From Kudoa neothunni (lineage: Eukaryota > Cnidaria), in contig OZ199839.1 of assembly GCA_964304625.1 (NCBI GenBank), forward strand, positions 3,224,001-3,288,000: a DNA stretch of 64,000 bases, given 5' to 3'. Under the pieces are notes generated by a model. It was not told where the DNA came from. It did no database searches and saw only the letters and a list, made by a program, of their open reading frames with translations. Below, piece after piece: positions 61,667-64,000 of this stretch (the first letter of the stretch is position 1; each line of letters starts with the position of its first letter). Made by a program: the position numbers and the translations under genes.

Positions 61667-62816
61667 ATGGCGGAATTTTCAACTCAACGTCAATTTTATC
61701 AACTTTTGTTTAATGTGAATGCTCTATTCATTTACCTAGCGAATAAAGGTTTATTACAAAAAATACCTGATCGATACAAGAATTGTCACAGGTATAACAC
61801 TTTACGTCTACAATTGACAAAAAAAGGAGAATCATACTTCGACCGATTTTTGTGACGATGGTATTGAGAGGTATTCTTATATTTGTTCAAAGTACTTTTA
61901 TTTTATGTCTGCCTTTTAAAATATTAATTATAGGAGTGATTGTAGAAAGCATCCCCCAGGACCTCTACCTTCCTTGGTGTAAATAACACGATCGGGACAA
62001 ACGTATCAAAATTAGCAGTGTCTCGCCTACTTGAGTTAATTTACCTTTGGTGTATTGATGAACAAAAATGCAGGATGGTAGCATTGACCCAAGTAACCGG
62101 AAAAAATGTTACATTTTGGTATTCTGCGTTGAGAAATATTTGTTATAAAATGTTCCAACGAAGCGAGAAAATGGGTGGTGTAAATCGGTAAATCGAATCG
62201 TTGAAATTGACGAATGTTTATTAAGAGGTCGCTGTAAGAACAACCGTGGGAGATTTTTGAGAATGGACAGATGGTTGGCCACCCCAAACTATTTCTTAAG
62301 AAGTAGGTTATTTCGTGGAGCGACTCCTCTGAGGCGTCAACGGAGAACTGAAATGTATGGTTACCGAGTGAACGGTCCTTGCGTTGTTGGCATTTACGAA
62401 TGCCCCGTCGACGAAAATGGTAAACGCAAATTGTTAGAATCCAGATTTTTTATTGTCCAGAAAAGGGATAAACAAACGTTGATTCAGCATGTCTTACATG
62501 AAGTTGGAAACACGACTACAATATACACAGACGAGTGGTTGGGGTACAACTCTCTCTGAATTTACGGTTAAAATCATATAACCGTTAATAACTCAAAGGG
62601 TATGTCATTCCCGTGGGTTATCATACTAATACGGTCGAGGTTGTTTGGCATCATCTCAAAACAAAAATTATTCGGAAAATGAGCAGTGTGTCGCGGAATC
62701 GACTAGATTCCTACCTACACCAATCTTTGTTGCGTTCCATTCATAAAGGATATTGGAATTTCTTCGAATATGTTTTAAGAGCAATCGCTACTGTTTACCA
62801 ATTAAATAATAGTTAG
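61667..62816 (+). pseudogene. Merlin (IS1016/ISXO2-like) transposase, decayed
   Basis: N-terminal piece 61667-61855, then a broken stretch, then a long frame to 62559 with the first catalytic Asp (RIVEIDECLLRGR, near 62.2 kb) and the second (TIYTDEWLGYNSL). After a stop there, NHITVNNSKG and, one frame over, GYHTNTVEVVWHHLKTK carry the conserved HTNxIExxWxxLK block with the catalytic Glu, ending 62816. Two stops and a frameshift around 62.56-62.6 kb and several stops in 61.86-62.05 kb make it non-functional as read. Family assignment is firm from the DDE spacing and the block HTNTVE. Confidence 0.85.
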
Positions 62817-63126
62817 TAAAATAAAATGTTTGTGTTTTTCTTCGCTTCATCTTGTATACACTGTTATTTGTCACATTAACTTATGCAAACTTTAGATTTT
62901 ACCATACTAGTATTAATTATAAAATTAAAATTCGATTTGTAAATATTTATATTTGAAATTTCTTCCGTATTTTCATTGAATGATAATAAATTAGAAAATA
63001 TATTTTACTTACCTCTTAGGTTCTATTTACGAAAAAATAATTTTTACTTTCATATTAAATTAGGTTATGATATTTTTTCAGAAATTAACAAATTTTTAAT
63101 TTTTAACACGACTGTTTCTCAATCAT

Positions 63127-63229
63127 GAAAATCGATGATTTAACATTTATTGCAGAATATAATGATCTCTGACCGTCCCTCCAAGTAGTCTATTATTTTG
63201 TACGAATAAATGTTAAATCATCGATTTTT
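63127..63229. repeat. Perfect inverted repeat inside the Merlin element
   Basis: AAATCGATGATTTAACATTT(ATT) at 63127-63149 and its exact complement at 63207-63229, separated by about 57 bp. Stem of about 23 bp. Perfect pairing in an otherwise decayed element suggests a recent small foldback insertion. Confidence 0.7.
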
Positions 63230-63689
63230 AACCTAATTATGGATCTTTAACAAGTTGTCAATTATATTTTGTTGAAATATAATAATTTTTTCAAATTCTT
63301 CAATATGGTTCATTCGGTATACCAATATATATTTAGGATTAATATATCAAAAAAATTTATAAACTAAAAAGTAATTTATTAAATAACAATTTTTTGTTAT
63401 TAACGTAAAAAATGAAAAATTGAGGTGATCAAACTCACAATAAACAATTGGCATGTATTCCGGCGGTTCCATTTAATTAATAATTAACAGGGACATATTT
63501 TATATCATTTAGTATTATTATAAATCTTAACAATATAAATTACATTAGTTATTTAAGTCAAATTAGGCTGAAAAAGGTGATGAACAGGGACGCGGGTTAC
63601 GATGCGCGATGCCCGATTATTACCGAAGCGTGATTTTTTGCAACTCCTTAGAATAAAAATTTTGATCTGATTTGTGATCATTAAATATT

Positions 63690-64000
63690 TTAAAAATGTG
63701 TTAAATTCATTATAAAAAAATCGGGAATGTGCGAGCACGGGAAGATTCGAATTTTTGGAGCTGGATACTCCCCCATTACTCGAATGCAGTGAAAGCTGCT
63801 CAGATACTACTCATCAGACACTTATTACAACCTATTGACGAAAAATCTTCGGATAAATGCGATTTTCACACAAATCTTCAAGTCGATTTTCTTATTGACA
63901 CGAATGGAACATTATGGGAGGCTGAGACTCCATTATCAACTTTAACGCAAGCTGAAAACACCTTGTATAATCGTTTCGGTGTCACCCCTTTCATAAAACA
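63690..64000 (+). CDS. Unidentified open frame running off the window
   Basis: A frame open from the outer part of the right Merlin repeat to the last base, about 100 codons without a stop: NFWSWILPHYSNAVKAAQIL, LIRHLLQPIDEKSSDKC, NLQVDFLIDTNGTLWEAE, LTQAENTLYNRFGV. Composition and non-repetitive text argue that it is protein-coding. I do not recognise the family. The exon either begins inside the transposon repeat or its acceptor lies near 63780; no start codon is assigned. Confidence 0.5.

Larger units (their letters stand above)
61219..63779 (+). mobile_element. Merlin-type DNA transposon with long inverted repeats
   Basis: The outer 280 bp or so are inverted copies (61219-61500 against about 63495-63779): GTAATGGAGGAGTATCAAGC on the left matches GTAATGGGGGAGTATCCAGC read inward from the right, and the match continues through CAGCCTAATT and AATTTATATT. 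They enclose an ISXO2/Merlin-like transposase. The flanking 8-9 bp do not show a clear target duplication. The 61-codon open frames at 61262-61447 and (minus) 63553-63738 are the same stretch of the repeat seen twice, not genes. Confidence 0.8.

Noticed and set aside
61262-63738. Two nearly identical 61-codon open frames as duplicated genes
   Set aside because: They are the same portion of the long inverted repeats of the Merlin element.
1-64000. CRISPR arrays, operons, ribosome binding sites, rRNA genes
   Set aside because: None seen; the window is eukaryotic with spliced genes.

Overview
The window looks like nuclear DNA of an animal with a small, very AT-rich genome. The support is animal-only gene families (an integrin alpha subunit, an adhesion-type GPCR with a GPS motif, secreted saposin-like proteins) and standard GT..AG spliceosomal introns that are mostly 27-60 nt long. 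A reduced parasitic lineage (myxozoan, orthonectid or dicyemid) would fit, but that is inference. All gene models below were spliced by hand from reading frame, splice sites and similarity between copies, with no database search.

Region 0-15.4 kb (+ strand): four loci (about 0-0.6, 3.8-4.8, 9.9-12.6 and 13.8-15.4 kb) built from one module, an exon of about 87-98 codons bounded by phase-1 introns and encoding an FN3-like, cysteine-containing domain. The last two loci are a tandem duplication. A piggyBac relic, a SINE, a piggyBac pseudogene and a mariner fragment sit between them. 17.4-19.4 kb (+): adhesion GPCR.

22.6-28.8 kb (-): a complete-looking integrin alpha gene with a signal peptide, FG-GAP blades, extracellular stalk, one membrane segment and a tail without GFFKR. 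One of its introns holds a piggyBac-type element into which a hAT element has jumped. 29.5-37.5 kb: a further TTAA-flanked element, two SINE copies, the first saposin-like gene and a Tigger relic. 37.8-38.7 kb (-): a NEDD8-conjugating E2 (UBC12 type).

34-60 kb (-): six diverged copies of one secreted saposin-like gene, all in the same orientation (about 34.4, 43.7, 48.2, 52.5, 56.8 and 59.5 kb), sharing one exon plan. The fourth copy carries in an intron an LTR retrotransposon with identical LTRs and an intact 5-bp target duplication; the assembly gap lies inside it. The fifth copy looks decayed. A piggyBac-type element, a Tigger MITE and a Tigger transposase relic lie between copies.

61.2-63.8 kb: a Merlin (IS1016/ISXO2-like) element with long inverted repeats and a decayed transposase, followed by an unidentified open frame that runs off the window. 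The genes do not form one pathway. The common theme is secreted and cell-surface proteins (adhesion, receptor, lipid-binding-like) expanding by local duplication among many DNA transposons.
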